A DNA stretch of 64,000 nucleotides from Methylobacillus flagellatus KT (GTDB taxonomy: Bacteria; Pseudomonadota; Gammaproteobacteria; Burkholderiales; Methylophilaceae). A program made the translations under genes and the position numbers. The notes beneath the pieces are model-generated. The model had not been told where the DNA came from and did not search any database. It was given only the letters and a program-made list of their open reading frames with translations. The stretch lies in the NCBI RefSeq assembly GCF_000013705.1, contig NC_007947.1, forward strand, positions 1,302,001 to 1,366,000, read 5' to 3'. The first letter of the stretch is position 1. Every line of letters starts with the position of its first letter. Below, piece by piece: positions 19,073-28,697 of the stretch.

Positions 19073-19695
19073 GTTGATTTGTCGCGCTTGAGCAGTGGCT
19101 CCAGTTGCTTCCAGACGTTTTCCAGGATCTTTTCCTGTGCATTGGCCTTGGGATGCAGGCCGTCCTGCTGGGTGAACTCTGGCTTGCCGGCAACGCCCTC
19201 CAGCAGGAAAGGGACAAGACGCAGGTTGAATTCTTTTGCCAGTTCCGTATAGCTGGCAATGAACTCTCGCGTGTATTTAGGGCCATAGTTTGGCGGGATC
19301 ATCATTCCTGCCAACAGCACTTGCGCCTTGGCTTCGTGGCTGGATTTGATCATGCTGGCAAGGTTGTTGCGCATCTGGTCGACTGGTAGGCCTCGCAGGC
19401 CGTCGTTTGCGCCCAGCTCGAGAATGACGATATCGGGTTTGTGCTGGGTGAGCGCAGCCGCAATACGGCTGACTCCGCCACTGGTAGTTTCTCCGCTGAT
19501 ACTGGCATTGACGACCTTGTAGCCGGGATATTGGTGTGCAATGCGCTTTTCAAGCAAGGCTACCCAACCTTGCTCGCGTGGGATGCCATAGGCGGCTGAA
19601 AGGCTGTCGCCATAGACCAGGATGGTGGCGGCATGGGCAGTGCTGGCCAGCATGGCGCAGGCAAGACTGAATAACAATATGAAACGGAACATCAT
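19069..19695 (-). CDS. tesA: Arylesterase / acyl-CoA thioesterase I (GDSL, periplasmic)
   Basis: SGNH hydrolase, 208 residues from the ATG at 19695. A signal peptide (MMFRFILLFS with cleavage after AHA, residues 20-22) sends it to the periplasm. The catalytic serine S31 is in YGDSLSAAYG, the oxyanion residues are in GETTSGG and LGANDGLRG, and the Asp-His pair is in QQDGLHPKANAQ. It hydrolyses thioesters and esters; in E. coli it is also protease I/lysophospholipase L1. A GTG at 19707 would add four residues but weakens the signal peptide. The start codon faces that of ybbA two bases away. Confidence 0.92.
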   Translation of the reverse strand: MMFRFILLFSLACAMLASTAHAATILVYGDSLSAAYGIPREQGWVALLEKRIAHQYPGYKVVNASISGETTSGGVSRIAAALTQHKPDIVILELGANDGLRGLPVDQMRNNLASMIKSSHEAKAQVLLAGMMIPPNYGPKYTREFIASYTELAKEFNLRLVPFLLEGVAGKPEFTQQDGLHPKANAQEKILENVWKQLEPLLKRDKST

Positions 19696-19697
19696 TG

Positions 19698-20384
19698 ATG
19701 CAAACACCTTTGGCTGTTGAAGCGGTTAATCTCGATAAATATATAGAAAATGGGGACGGCAGGCTTGATATCTTGCGGTCACTCTCACTCCAGGTAGCAG
19801 CAGGGGAGAAAGTCGCCATCATCGGCAGCTCCGGATCAGGCAAATCAACATTGCTCAGCCTGCTTGCAGGCTTGGACAGCCCCAGCGGTGGAAAAGTGCT
19901 GGTCAATGGTACGGAAATCAGTCACCTCGATGAAGACGGCAGGGCTGCCATCCGCGGCAAGCGCATGGGATTCGTCTTCCAGTCATTCCAATTGTTGCCC
20001 TCCCTCACGGCGCTGGAAAACGTCATGCTGCCCTTGCAGCTGGCTGGACGCAAGGATGCCCGTGATAGGTCGAGCGCCGCGCTGGAAAGGGTAGGGCTTG
20101 GTCAGCGGCTCTCACATTATCCGCGCCAGATGTCAGGAGGCGAACAGCAAAGGGTTGCGATTGCGCGGGCCTTTGCCCCGCAACCTGCCATCCTGTTTGC
20201 CGATGAGCCTACCGGCAACCTGGATGAGCATACCGGCGAGCGCATTGTCGAGCTACTGTTCGGCCTGAATGCTGAGTCCGGTACGACCTTGATTCTGGTG
20301 ACGCATGACATGCAACTGGCATCGCGCTGCCAGCGCAAGCTGCGCTTGCATGATGGTCAACTGCACGAGGAAGGTCCGACATGA
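19698..20384 (+). CDS. ybbA: ABC exporter ATP-binding protein (YbbA family)
   Basis: ATPase of a MacB/LolD-like transporter, 228 residues. Walker A GSSGSGKS at 43-50, signature MSGGEQQR around 145-152 and Walker B ILFADEPTGNLD around 165-176 are intact. In E. coli the same arrangement (tesA divergent from ybbA-ybbP) is conserved, and the complex is thought to extract or move lipophilic molecules across the inner membrane; the substrate is unknown. TTG 19695 is an alternative start that would overlap tesA's first codon. The stop overlaps the ybbP start as ATGA. Confidence 0.92.
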   Translation: MQTPLAVEAVNLDKYIENGDGRLDILRSLSLQVAAGEKVAIIGSSGSGKSTLLSLLAGLDSPSGGKVLVNGTEISHLDEDGRAAIRGKRMGFVFQSFQLLPSLTALENVMLPLQLAGRKDARDRSSAALERVGLGQRLSHYPRQMSGGEQQRVAIARAFAPQPAILFADEPTGNLDEHTGERIVELLFGLNAESGTTLILVTHDMQLASRCQRKLRLHDGQLHEEGPT

Positions 20385-22888
20385 TGGCGTTCATGATTGC
20401 CTGGCGCCAGCTGCGCAGCCAATGGGCGGCTGGCGAGGTGCGCGTCCTGGTCTTCGCCCTCATATTGGCCGTCGCCGCCACGACCTCGGTCGGTTTCTTT
20501 ACTGACCGCATTGAGTCTGCCCTGGTGCGGCAGGGCGGCATGCTGCTCGGAGGCGACATCATGGTGGCTGCGGATCATGTCATTCCTGACAGTTATATCG
20601 AAGAAGCCAGGCGGCGTGGCTTGCAATCGACGCATGCCACCGAGTTTGCCAGCATGGTCCTGTTTGGCGATGAGAGTCAGCTCGCGGAAATTAAGGCCGT
20701 AGGGGCAGGCTTTCCCTTACGCGGCGAATTGACCGTGCTGGAGCAACGAGTTGAGCCCGCCATGATGCTGACGGGCGGACAAGCTGCAAACGGTATTCCT
20801 GCGCCGGGTACAGTCTGGATAGAGCCGCGCCTGGCCTCCAATCTGGGGGTGAACATAGGCGACACCCTAGAAGTCGGCGAACGTAGCATGCAGGTGTCTG
20901 CCATCCTGCAGCGCGAGCCATCGCGTGGCGGGGATATGTTCAGCATCGCGCCCCGCGTGATGATGAATGCGGCAGACCTTGCCTCGACCGGATTGATCCA
21001 GTTTGGCAGCCGGGTCAAGTACCAGCTGCTGTTGGCAGGCGACGCCACACAGGTCGATGAGTTCTCTGGCTGGCTCAAGCCCAGACTGGAACGGGGAGAG
21101 CAGTTGCAGAAGGTGACCGATGCCCGACCCGAGATGCGCAATGCCCTGGAAAAAGCGCAGCAGTTCCTTGGTTTGTCAGCCATGGTGAGCGTGATCCTGG
21201 CCATGGTGGCAATGTTCCTTGCCAGTCAGCCCTATGTGCAGAAAAGTCTCGACAGTTATGCGCTCATGCGCTGTTTCGGTGCCTCGCGGCGTTTCATTTT
21301 TCGCATCCTCATGAGCCAGACCTTGCTGATCGCCGCTTTCGGCAGCGGCATGGGCGTATTGCTCGGCTTTGCCGCGCAGGCTGGCCTTGCGGTGCTTGCG
21401 GACAGGTTGCTGCTGGAAACACTACCGGCGCCCGGCTTCATGCCGGCAGTGTCGGGGGCGGCGGCGGGGTTTGCCGCCATGCTTGCCGTGGTCTGGCCAC
21501 ACCTTGCCCGCCTGCGTGACGTACCTGCCCTGCGCATCCTGCGCCGTGACCTGGGTGAGCAATACCGGGTACATTGGCTGCATTTCGTCCCGGCCCTGCT
21601 GGTGTTGGCGGGCTTGATTCTGTGGCATGCGGGAAGCGTAAGGCTGGGTGGCATCGTACTGCTGGCGCTGGCAGGCTTGGTATTGGCCGTGGCATTGCTT
21701 GCCTGGCTGGGCATGCGCCTGTTGGCGCGCTTGCCGCAGAATGTGACGGGCTCCTGGCTGCTGGGCCTGGCAGCCCTGAAGCGCAGGCCTGGCTTGGTGG
21801 TTGCCCAGGTGCTGGGATTCAGCCTGGGGCTGATGGCGCTGATCCTGCTGGCCATCGTGCGGGGCGACTTGCTGTCGAGCTGGCAGCAGAGCTTGCCTGA
21901 GGATGCGCCGAACCGCTTTATCATCAATATTCAGCCTGGCCAGGTTGCACCGCTCAGGCAGTTTTTCGACCGCAGCCATCTTCCTCATGTCGAAATATTC
22001 CCTATGGTGCGTGGGCGCTTGCTGGAAATTAACGGCAAGCCGCTCAACGTGGAGGATTACCAAGATGACAGGGCGCGGCGGCTGGCGGAGCGTGAATTCA
22101 ACCTGTCATGGGCGGCGGATATGCAGCAGGACAACCAGCTGCTCGAAGGGCGTTGGTGGCAGCCGTCGGATCATGGCAAGCCCATGCTGTCGCTGGAGCA
22201 GGGAATTGCACATGACCTGCACCTGAAGCTGGGTGACCGCTTGACCTATGATGTCGCCGGGACGCGGCTGGAACTGGAAATTACCAGCTTGCGCAAGGTG
22301 GATTGGGATACCATGCGGGCGAATTTCTTTGCCGTGACGCCACCGGGCGTGCTGGAGGGATATCCTGCCAATTACATCACCAGCTTCCATCTTCCGAGCG
22401 GTCAGGAACAGCTCCTCAATCAGCTGGTACGTGAATTTCCCAACCTGACTGTGATCGATGTCGCAGCTTTGCTCGATCAGGTGCGCGAGATCATGAGCAA
22501 GATGAGCCATGCATTGGAATACGTGTTTGCCTTCAGCCTGTTGACAGGCTTGGCGGTGCTCTATGCGGCCCTGGTGGCGACCCGTGAAGAGCGCGTCAAG
22601 GAAGCAACGCTGTTACGCGTGCTGGGCGCTTCCAGGCGGCAGGTGTTGCAGGCGCTCTGGACCGAGTTCGCAGTCATTGGTGCATTGGCTGCGCTGGTTG
22701 CCACGCTGGCGGCTGCCATCATGGCGTATTACCTCAGCAGCCAGGTGTTCAATATTCCTTACCAGTTTAATTTGCGGGGTGCTTTGGGCGTCATGGTGCT
22801 GGCTGCTTTGCTGGTGCCTGCCGCCGCATGGCTGGGCATGCGGCGCTTCCTCAACCAATCTCCGCGCGCTATATTGCAAAGTATATGA
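20381..22888 (+). CDS. ybbP: ABC transporter permease (YbbP, FtsX-like)
   Basis: 835-residue membrane subunit partnering YbbA. There is an N-terminal membrane helix (residues ~15-38), a large periplasmic domain, a first FtsX block of helices (about 265-365), a central pair or trio of helices (about 400-500), a second periplasmic domain and a final FtsX block (about 705-820) ending in PRAILQSI. Two FtsX modules and ~10 helices are the family's normal plan. Translation is coupled to ybbA by a 4-bp overlap. A 17-bp perfect inverted repeat begins six bases after its stop. Confidence 0.9.
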   Translation: MMAFMIAWRQLRSQWAAGEVRVLVFALILAVAATTSVGFFTDRIESALVRQGGMLLGGDIMVAADHVIPDSYIEEARRRGLQSTHATEFASMVLFGDESQLAEIKAVGAGFPLRGELTVLEQRVEPAMMLTGGQAANGIPAPGTVWIEPRLASNLGVNIGDTLEVGERSMQVSAILQREPSRGGDMFSIAPRVMMNAADLASTGLIQFGSRVKYQLLLAGDATQVDEFSGWLKPRLERGEQLQKVTDARPEMRNALEKAQQFLGLSAMVSVILAMVAMFLASQPYVQKSLDSYALMRCFGASRRFIFRILMSQTLLIAAFGSGMGVLLGFAAQAGLAVLADRLLLETLPAPGFMPAVSGAAAGFAAMLAVVWPHLARLRDVPALRILRRDLGEQYRVHWLHFVPALLVLAGLILWHAGSVRLGGIVLLALAGLVLAVALLAWLGMRLLARLPQNVTGSWLLGLAALKRRPGLVVAQVLGFSLGLMALILLAIVRGDLLSSWQQSLPEDAPNRFIINIQPGQVAPLRQFFDRSHLPHVEIFPMVRGRLLEINGKPLNVEDYQDDRARRLAEREFNLSWAADMQQDNQLLEGRWWQPSDHGKPMLSLEQGIAHDLHLKLGDRLTYDVAGTRLELEITSLRKVDWDTMRANFFAVTPPGVLEGYPANYITSFHLPSGQEQLLNQLVREFPNLTVIDVAALLDQVREIMSKMSHALEYVFAFSLLTGLAVLYAALVATREERVKEATLLRVLGASRRQVLQALWTEFAVIGALAALVATLAAAIMAYYLSSQVFNIPYQFNLRGALGVMVLAALLVPAAAWLGMRRFLNQSPRAILQSI

Positions 22889-22893
22889 ATGGG

Positions 22894-22930
22894 GTGGTTA
22901 TATACAGCCAATTTGGCTGTATATAACCAC
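22894..22930. repeat. Perfect 17-bp inverted repeat after ybbP
   Basis: GTGGTTATATACAGCCA at 22894-22910 is exactly complementary to 22914-22930 with a 3-base ATT loop. There is no T run after it, so it is not a standard rho-independent terminator. A related motif GGTTGTTTATAACC follows at 22938-22951. The block sits between ybbP and the TonB-receptor gene, where it could be a stem limiting read-through, an mRNA-protecting hairpin or an operator. Confidence 0.6.
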
Positions 22931-23022
22931 AATAATTGGTTGTTTATAACCGATTCAAACGAAGTTCTGATATTCTCTTTCACAGAAATCCATGAATACA
23001 ATCACTTACCGCCTGCCTGAAA

Positions 23023-23056
23023 TCCGGCATGAAACTTGATAGATGGAGATGCCGGA
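23023..23056. repeat. Inverted repeat upstream of TonB receptor
   Basis: TCCGGCAT at 23023-23030 is the exact reverse complement of ATGCCGGA at 23049-23056, with an 18-base spacer. It ends 45 bp before the receptor's ATG, in the position of an operator or leader hairpin. It is too small for a cobalamin riboswitch and shows no such conserved core. Confidence 0.35.
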
Positions 23057-23101
23057 ATCATAAATATAAACCGGCGATCACAACAACTATGGAAGGATTG
23101 T

Positions 23102-25438
23102 ATGTTAAAAAGAGAGAATCTGAGGTTGAGTACGGTTGCAGTGCTGGTTGCCAATGCCTGTATCAGCTTCCAGGCATATGCAGCAGATGCAACGCCTATC
23201 ACTACGGATAAGGTCAATGTGGTGGGCACGACGCCGCTGCCTTCGCTCGGTCTGCCATTGGCGCAAGTGCCTGCAGGCATCCAGCTCATCACCGGCCCTC
23301 AAATGCAAAAGCAGCGCAGCGTCACGATTGCAGACTTTCTGCAAAACAATGTGCCTGCGGTTAACGTCAACGATACACAGAATAATCCTTTCCAGCCCGA
23401 TATCAGTTTCCGCGGCTATTCGGCCTCCCCATTGCTCGGTACGCCCCAGGGCTTGTCCGTTTATGTGGACGGCGTGCGCGTCAACGAGCCGTTTGGCGAT
23501 GTCGTGAGCTGGGACCTGATCCCTGTCAATGCCCTGGCCAATATGGCCTTGATTCCGGGTTCCAATCCATTGTTCGGCCTGAACACGCTTGGCGGAGCCT
23601 TGTCCTTGCAGACCAAGAGCGGCCGCGACAATCAGGGCGCCGCTCTGGAGGCCAGTGTCGGCTCATGGGGCCGCAAGGCGGGATCTGTCGAGTATGGTGG
23701 TGTATCGCAGGACGGTTCGGTCGATTTCTTCATCACGGCCAATTCGTTTCGTGAAGATGGCTGGCGTGACTACTCCCCGACCGATGTGCGGCAATTGTTC
23801 GCCAAGGTGGGCTGGCAGAATGAAACCAGCAAACTGGACCTGAGCTACACCGGCGCCGACAACGATATGATCGGCAATGGCATGACGCCATCCGACATGC
23901 TGCGCACGCTGGGCCGCGATACCATCCTCACTCGACCCGACCAGACCCGCAATACCCTGTCGTTCCTCAACCTGACCGGTTCGCACTGGTTCAATGACGA
24001 CGTGATGCTGAGTGGCAATGTCTACTACCGCCAATCCAGGACCCGTACCTTGAATGGGGATGGCAATGATGATGTGGAAGATGCGGCGATCAGTGCTGTG
24101 GGGATTTGCGGCACAGATGCCAATTGGGGCTTTGAGGATTCCTGTAGTGGCGCCTTGAATCGCAGCAAGGCGCGCAAGGATTCTTATGGCTTGACTACCC
24201 AGCTCAGCTTCAACCAGGATTGGATGCAAAAGAAAAACCAATTGATTGTCGGACTGGGGCTTGATCAAAGCAAGACTCGGTTCGGGCAGTCTTCCGAGCT
24301 TGGCACGCTGACTTCCAGCCGTGGCGTGTCGGGGATTGGTGAATTCAGTGATGAGGGGGAAGTGAGCCTGACAGGCCGTACCCGCACCTGGAGCGTGTTC
24401 GCTACCGATACCCTGTCGCTCAATGATTTCTGGCACCTGACAATGTCGGCGCGTTACAACCATACCAAGGTGGAGAATCGTGATCACCTGGTTGCAAGCG
24501 GTGCCGAATCGCTGTCCGGCGATCACGGCTTCAACCGCATCAATCCGGCAGTGGGCCTGAACTTCACGCCCACCAAGGATTGGACATGGTATGGCTCGTA
24601 TAACGAGGGCAGCCGTGCGCCAACCGCGATCGAACTAGGTTGTGCCAATCCGGATGTACCTTGCAAACTGCCCAATGCCATGGCCGGCGATCCGCCCTTG
24701 CAGCAAGTGGTGGCGAAGACATATGAGGCCGGCGTGCGGGGCACGCTGGCGGAAGGCTTACGCTGGACTGCCAATGTGTACCGTGCGCAGAATGACAACG
24801 ATATCCAGTTTATCTATGCCAATTCCTCGGGTTACGGCTATTTTGACAATGTCGGTAAAACCCGCCGTATGGGCTTGGATACGAGCCTGGTAGGCAGCCA
24901 GGGCAATTTCAACTGGATGCTGGGCTATAGTTACATCAAGGCTACCTATGAGAGCGATATCAGCCTCGCCAACGAGGTGAATACCTCCTCAGACGGCGAT
25001 AGCATCAATGTCGGCAAAGGCAGTCGATTGGCCGGCATTCCCGCCCATCGCCTGAAGTTCCGTGGCGAATACGCCATTACGCCTCAATGGAGCATAGGCA
25101 CCAACGTCCTGGTGTTCTCCGATCAATATGCCCATGGCAATGAGAACAATAAGGACCAAGGAGAAGGTGCGAAGCTGGGCGGTTATACCATCGTCAATCT
25201 GGATACCCGCTATCATTTCGGCAATGGCTGGCAATTGTTTGCCAAGGCCGTCAATATCTTCGATCGTGAATATAGTAGTGGCGGCATGATCGGCGAGTCC
25301 TACTTCCTGGCTGACGGCACTTATGACGGCGGCGAGGATCACCGGGCGAGCTTGCGTGCCCCAGGTGCTCCGCGCGCAGGGTGGATTGGTGTGCGCTGGG
25401 ATTTTGGTGGCGCCAAGCAAGCGTCTTTCACCAATTAA
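23102..25438 (+). CDS. TonB-dependent outer-membrane receptor
   Basis: 778-residue outer-membrane transporter energised by TonB. The start is the ATG at 23102, which has GGAAGG seven bases upstream and opens with a signal peptide (MLKRENLRLSTVAVLVANA, cleavage after QAYA). The plug domain runs from about residue 30 to 165 (VTIADFLQNNVPAVNVND, SVYVDGVRVNEPFGD, GLNTLGGALSLQTKSG). The 22-strand barrel follows, with the C-terminal block including FAKAVNIFDREYSSGG and ending GWIGVRWDFGGAKQASFTN. The final residue is not the usual aromatic. The ligand is not evident. It is followed after 39 bp, without a terminator, by an NtrC-type regulator, which may control it. Confidence 0.9.
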   Translation: MLKRENLRLSTVAVLVANACISFQAYAADATPITTDKVNVVGTTPLPSLGLPLAQVPAGIQLITGPQMQKQRSVTIADFLQNNVPAVNVNDTQNNPFQPDISFRGYSASPLLGTPQGLSVYVDGVRVNEPFGDVVSWDLIPVNALANMALIPGSNPLFGLNTLGGALSLQTKSGRDNQGAALEASVGSWGRKAGSVEYGGVSQDGSVDFFITANSFREDGWRDYSPTDVRQLFAKVGWQNETSKLDLSYTGADNDMIGNGMTPSDMLRTLGRDTILTRPDQTRNTLSFLNLTGSHWFNDDVMLSGNVYYRQSRTRTLNGDGNDDVEDAAISAVGICGTDANWGFEDSCSGALNRSKARKDSYGLTTQLSFNQDWMQKKNQLIVGLGLDQSKTRFGQSSELGTLTSSRGVSGIGEFSDEGEVSLTGRTRTWSVFATDTLSLNDFWHLTMSARYNHTKVENRDHLVASGAESLSGDHGFNRINPAVGLNFTPTKDWTWYGSYNEGSRAPTAIELGCANPDVPCKLPNAMAGDPPLQQVVAKTYEAGVRGTLAEGLRWTANVYRAQNDNDIQFIYANSSGYGYFDNVGKTRRMGLDTSLVGSQGNFNWMLGYSYIKATYESDISLANEVNTSSDGDSINVGKGSRLAGIPAHRLKFRGEYAITPQWSIGTNVLVFSDQYAHGNENNKDQGEGAKLGGYTIVNLDTRYHFGNGWQLFAKAVNIFDREYSSGGMIGESYFLADGTYDGGEDHRASLRAPGAPRAGWIGVRWDFGGAKQASFTN

Positions 25439-25477
25439 ACTGACTTATTATTGATTACGTTAAGGAGTGACTTCGCG

Positions 25478-26896
25478 ATGCAGGAGCAGGTGACTGGGCA
25501 AGATCAAAAGTTTCAGGCCGGACGATCTAGGCCCAAGCTGCGCGTCCTGCTCGTCGAGGATGAAGTGATCTTTGCGCGTGCCGTGGCCAAGCGACTGCAG
25601 CAGGCAGGATATGACTGCGAGCACGCCGCCACCTTGCAGGCCGGGCGTGAGCTTGTGCGGCAGATGGCACCCGATATGATATTGCTGGATATGCGCCTGC
25701 CCGACGGCAACGGCCTGGATTTGCTGCCGGAGTTGGTTGCCAAGGGGATTTCCGTGATCTCCATGACGGCCTACGGGGAAGTGGCAGATGCTGTCTATGC
25801 AATGAAGCTGGGGGCGACAGACTACCTCAAGAAGCCCGTGGATCTTGACGAGCTGCTCCTGACGATAGAAAAGGCGCAAGCCGCCACCCGGTTGAAACAT
25901 CATCTTGATTATTCACGGCAGCGCAATATGCATGCCACTGAAGGCGTCGAACTGCTCGGGGACAGCCCCGCGATGAGCAGCGTGAAGGCACAGATAGAGC
26001 GCTTCGCACAGTTGGTCACTTTTTCCGATGCCATTCCACCCACCGTCCTGATCCAGGGGGAAACCGGCACGGGCAAGGACGTGGCCGCCCGGCTGCTGCA
26101 TTTGTCATGTGCGAACAGCGACCGGCCTTTCGTGCATGTAGATTGTGCCTCCTTGCCGGCCGAGTTGATCGAGAGCGAGCTGTTCGGTCACGAAAAGGGC
26201 GCTTTCACGAGTGCGCAAGGTTCTCGTTGCGGCCTGATCGAGGCTGCTGAAGATGGCACCCTGTTCCTGGATGAGATTGGCGAATTGCCATTGGCGCTGC
26301 AGGCCAAACTGCTCAATGTGCTGGAAAGGCGCATGGTGCGCAGGCTGGGCTCAACCAAGGAGCATCCCGTGCTGGCGCGGTTTGTGGCTGCGACCAACCG
26401 CGACCTGCATCAAATGGTGCTTGAAGGCCGCTTCCGCTCGGATTTGTTCTACCGCCTCAATGTGTTGACCATGAACATGCCACCCTTGCGCGAGCGCGGG
26501 GATGACATCCTCTTGCTGGCAAAGCATTTTGCCGTCCAGACCGAGCGCCGCTATGGGTTGCAGCCGCGGCCATTTTCCGCTGGCGCCACGAGTATGATTC
26601 GTGAGTATCACTGGCCCGGGAATGTGCGTGAACTCAAACACCAGGTGAGCCGGGCCGTGCTGCTTGGTCGCGAAAGCCAGATCATGCCACATGACCTGGC
26701 CTTGCCCGGAAGCTTGCAGCCCGAACAGGCCATGACCATTCCGGAGCGCGGTGTCACCCTCGAGTCTGCAGAGAAGGCGCTGATCGAGAACGCACTGCGT
26801 CAATCCAATAACAATGTATCCGAAGCTGCCCGCCAATTGGGCATTACCCGCATGGCAATGCGCTACCGCATGGAGCGCCACGGCATCAAGGTTTGA
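25478..26896 (+). CDS. NtrC-family sigma-54-dependent response regulator
   Basis: 472 residues: receiver domain (D71 in [14 protein letters not shown]119), AAA+ domain (Walker A GETGTGKD at 194-201, Walker [12 protein letters not shown]) and C-terminal Fis-type helix-turn-helix ([20 protein letters not shown]). It would activate RpoN promoters when phosphorylated. The loop that contacts sigma-54 reads GAFTSA (241-246) instead of GAFTGA. No histidine kinase is adjacent, so it is an orphan in this window. The start at ATG 25478 has AAGGAG upstream and is preferred over TTG 25451. It is probably cotranscribed with the TonB receptor. Confidence 0.93.
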   Translation: MQEQVTGQDQKFQAGRSRPKLRVLLVEDEVIFARAVAKRLQQAGYDCEHAATLQAGRELVRQMAPDMILLDMRLPDGNGLDLLPELVAKGISVISMTAYGEVADAVYAMKLGATDYLKKPVDLDELLLTIEKAQAATRLKHHLDYSRQRNMHATEGVELLGDSPAMSSVKAQIERFAQLVTFSDAIPPTVLIQGETGTGKDVAARLLHLSCANSDRPFVHVDCASLPAELIESELFGHEKGAFTSAQGSRCGLIEAAEDGTLFLDEIGELPLALQAKLLNVLERRMVRRLGSTKEHPVLARFVAATNRDLHQMVLEGRFRSDLFYRLNVLTMNMPPLRERGDDILLLAKHFAVQTERRYGLQPRPFSAGATSMIREYHWPGNVRELKHQVSRAVLLGRESQIMPHDLALPGSLQPEQAMTIPERGVTLESAEKALIENALRQSNNNVSEAARQLGITRMAMRYRMERHGIKV

Positions 26897-26998
26897 TCCG
26901 CCTGCCCTCGCTACGGCCTGTGCCTGCCTGGGCGGCAGCATGGGGCGGCTCGTGGTATCATGCCGGGCATTTCCATGCCATTCAATTGCGGAGCGTTC

Positions 26999-28201
26999 AT
27001 GAATATCGGTACCCCTCTCAGTCCTGTTGCCACGCGTGTCATGCTGCTGGGGAGCGGGGAGTTGGGCAAGGAGGTAATCATCGCCTTGCAGAGGCTGGGG
27101 GTCGAGGTTATTGCAGTGGATCGTTACCAGAATGCGCCCGGCCATCAGGTCGCGCATCGCGCCTATGCCATCGACATGACGGACCCCGTTGCCCTGCGTG
27201 AGCTGATCGACAAGGAAAATCCCCACCTGATCGTACCTGAGATCGAGGCGCTGAACACCCAGTTATTGGCCGAGGTCGAGTTGGCCGGCCATACCCGTGT
27301 GGTTCCCACAGTCAAGGCCGTGCAGCTCACCATGAACCGGGAAGGCATACGCCGCCTTGCTGCGGAGGAACTCAAGCTGCCGACTTCGCCTTATGCGTTC
27401 GCCGATAGCGAGCAGTCGTTGCGGACAGCGATTGAAAGCGGCATCGGTTATCCCTGTTTCATCAAACCCACCATGTCGTCCTCCGGCAAGGGCCAATCCC
27501 GCATCACTTCCCCCGAGCAGATTGCCGCTGCCTGGGAATATGCAGCCACTGCCGGGCGCGTCAACCAAGGCAAGGTGATTGTCGAAGGACAGATTGATTT
27601 TGACTATGAAATCACCTTGTTGACCGTGCGCGCTCTGGATGCAGAGGGCAAAGTGGAAACGAGCTTCTGCGAGCCGATCGGCCATTTGCAGGAGAAGGGC
27701 GACTATGTCGAGAGCTGGCAGCCTCAGCCCATGACGGCATTGGCATTGGGGCGTGCGCAGGAAATTGCCCGGGCCGTGACGGAAAGCCTGGGCGGTCTGG
27801 GCTTGTTCGGGGTCGAATTGTTCGTCAAGGGCGACCAGGTATGGTTCTCCGAAGTCAGTCCGCGTCCGCATGATACCGGCATGGTGACAATGGGCAGCCA
27901 GCGGTTCAGCGAGTTCGACCTGCATGCGCGCGCCATTCTCGGTTTGCCGGTCAATGTCGCCTTGAGCCGGCCGGGGGCCAGTGCTGTTATTTACGGCGGG
28001 CTGGATAGCAGCCAGCTCGTGTTCGAGGGTGTCGAGCAGGCGTTGGCAGTTCCGGAGTCCGATATACGCCTGTTTGGCAAGCCGGAGTCATTCGCGCGCC
28101 GCCGCATGGGCGTGGCCTTGGCGACCGCCGACGATGTTGAGAAAGCACGGGCGCGTGCCCGCACGGCGGCAAAGCTGGTCAAGACGCGCGATGGAAAGTA
28201 A
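26999..28201 (+). CDS. purT: Formate-dependent phosphoribosylglycinamide formyltransferase
   Basis: ATP-grasp enzyme that formylates GAR with formate and ATP in purine synthesis, 400 residues. The start at ATG 26999 (after GGAGCG) gives [26 protein letters not shown], matching the family N-terminus; upstream in-frame codons are not needed. Nucleotide-binding segments include [14 protein letters not shown] and [14 protein letters not shown]. In a methylotroph, direct use of formate is a natural link between one-carbon oxidation and biosynthesis (inference). The truncated haemoglobin gene follows after 12 bp and is likely cotranscribed. Confidence 0.97.
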
Positions 28202-28213
28202 GAGAAATTAGAC

Positions 28214-28627
28214 ATGCTGGACAAGATAGGCGAGCCAGGGAGCAGTAAAGCCACCCTGTTCGAATTGCTGGGCGGGGCGGAGCAAGTTCGTGCCATCGTC
28301 GAACGCTTCTACGACATCATGGATACCGATCCGCGCGCTGCGGGCATCCGCGCGATGCATGCGCCCGACCTTACCTCTGCGCGTGAAAAGCTGTTCATGT
28401 TCCTCACCGGGTGGACCGGCGGGCCACAGCTTTATATGGAGCGTTACGGGCATCCCCGTCTGCGCATGCGGCATATGTCATTCCCGATTGATGACTCTGC
28501 CCGTGACCAATGGATGTATTGCATGGTCAAGGCCATGCACGATACCGGCGTGGATGAGGCCATCATCGAGAAAATGGGCGCTGCGCTGTATGGCGTGGCT
28601 GACTTCATGCGCAACCGTGAAGGTTGA
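28214..28627 (+). CDS. Group II truncated haemoglobin
   Basis: 137-residue 2-on-2 globin that binds haem and small gases in the cytoplasm. Family features are the N-terminal LFELLGGAEQVRAIVERFYDIM, the GGPQLYMERYGHPRLRMRH segment with the proximal histidine in RHMSFPID, and the group II tryptophan in ARDQWMYCMVKAM (position G8). Such proteins are linked to oxygen or NO handling. It lies just downstream of purT and is followed by a bidirectional terminator. Confidence 0.92.
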   Translation: MLDKIGEPGSSKATLFELLGGAEQVRAIVERFYDIMDTDPRAAGIRAMHAPDLTSAREKLFMFLTGWTGGPQLYMERYGHPRLRMRHMSFPIDDSARDQWMYCMVKAMHDTGVDEAIIEKMGAALYGVADFMRNREG

Positions 28628-28664
28628 GAGAGGCCCAGGGCGATTCGAGGGCGTATCTGAGGAT

Positions 28665-28697
28665 AATTAAAAAGGCGCCAAAGGCGCCTTTTTAATT
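28665..28697. terminator. Bidirectional rho-independent terminator
   Basis: AATTAAAAAGGCGCC (28665-28679) and its exact reverse complement (28683-28697) flank an AAA loop. The stem has an A run on one side and a T run on the other, so it can stop both the rightward purT-globin transcript and the leftward helicase transcript. Confidence 0.92.

Noticed and set aside
22889..23101. Cobalamin riboswitch before the TonB receptor
   Set aside because: The spacer is short and lacks the conserved B12-box-like core; only two inverted repeats are visible.
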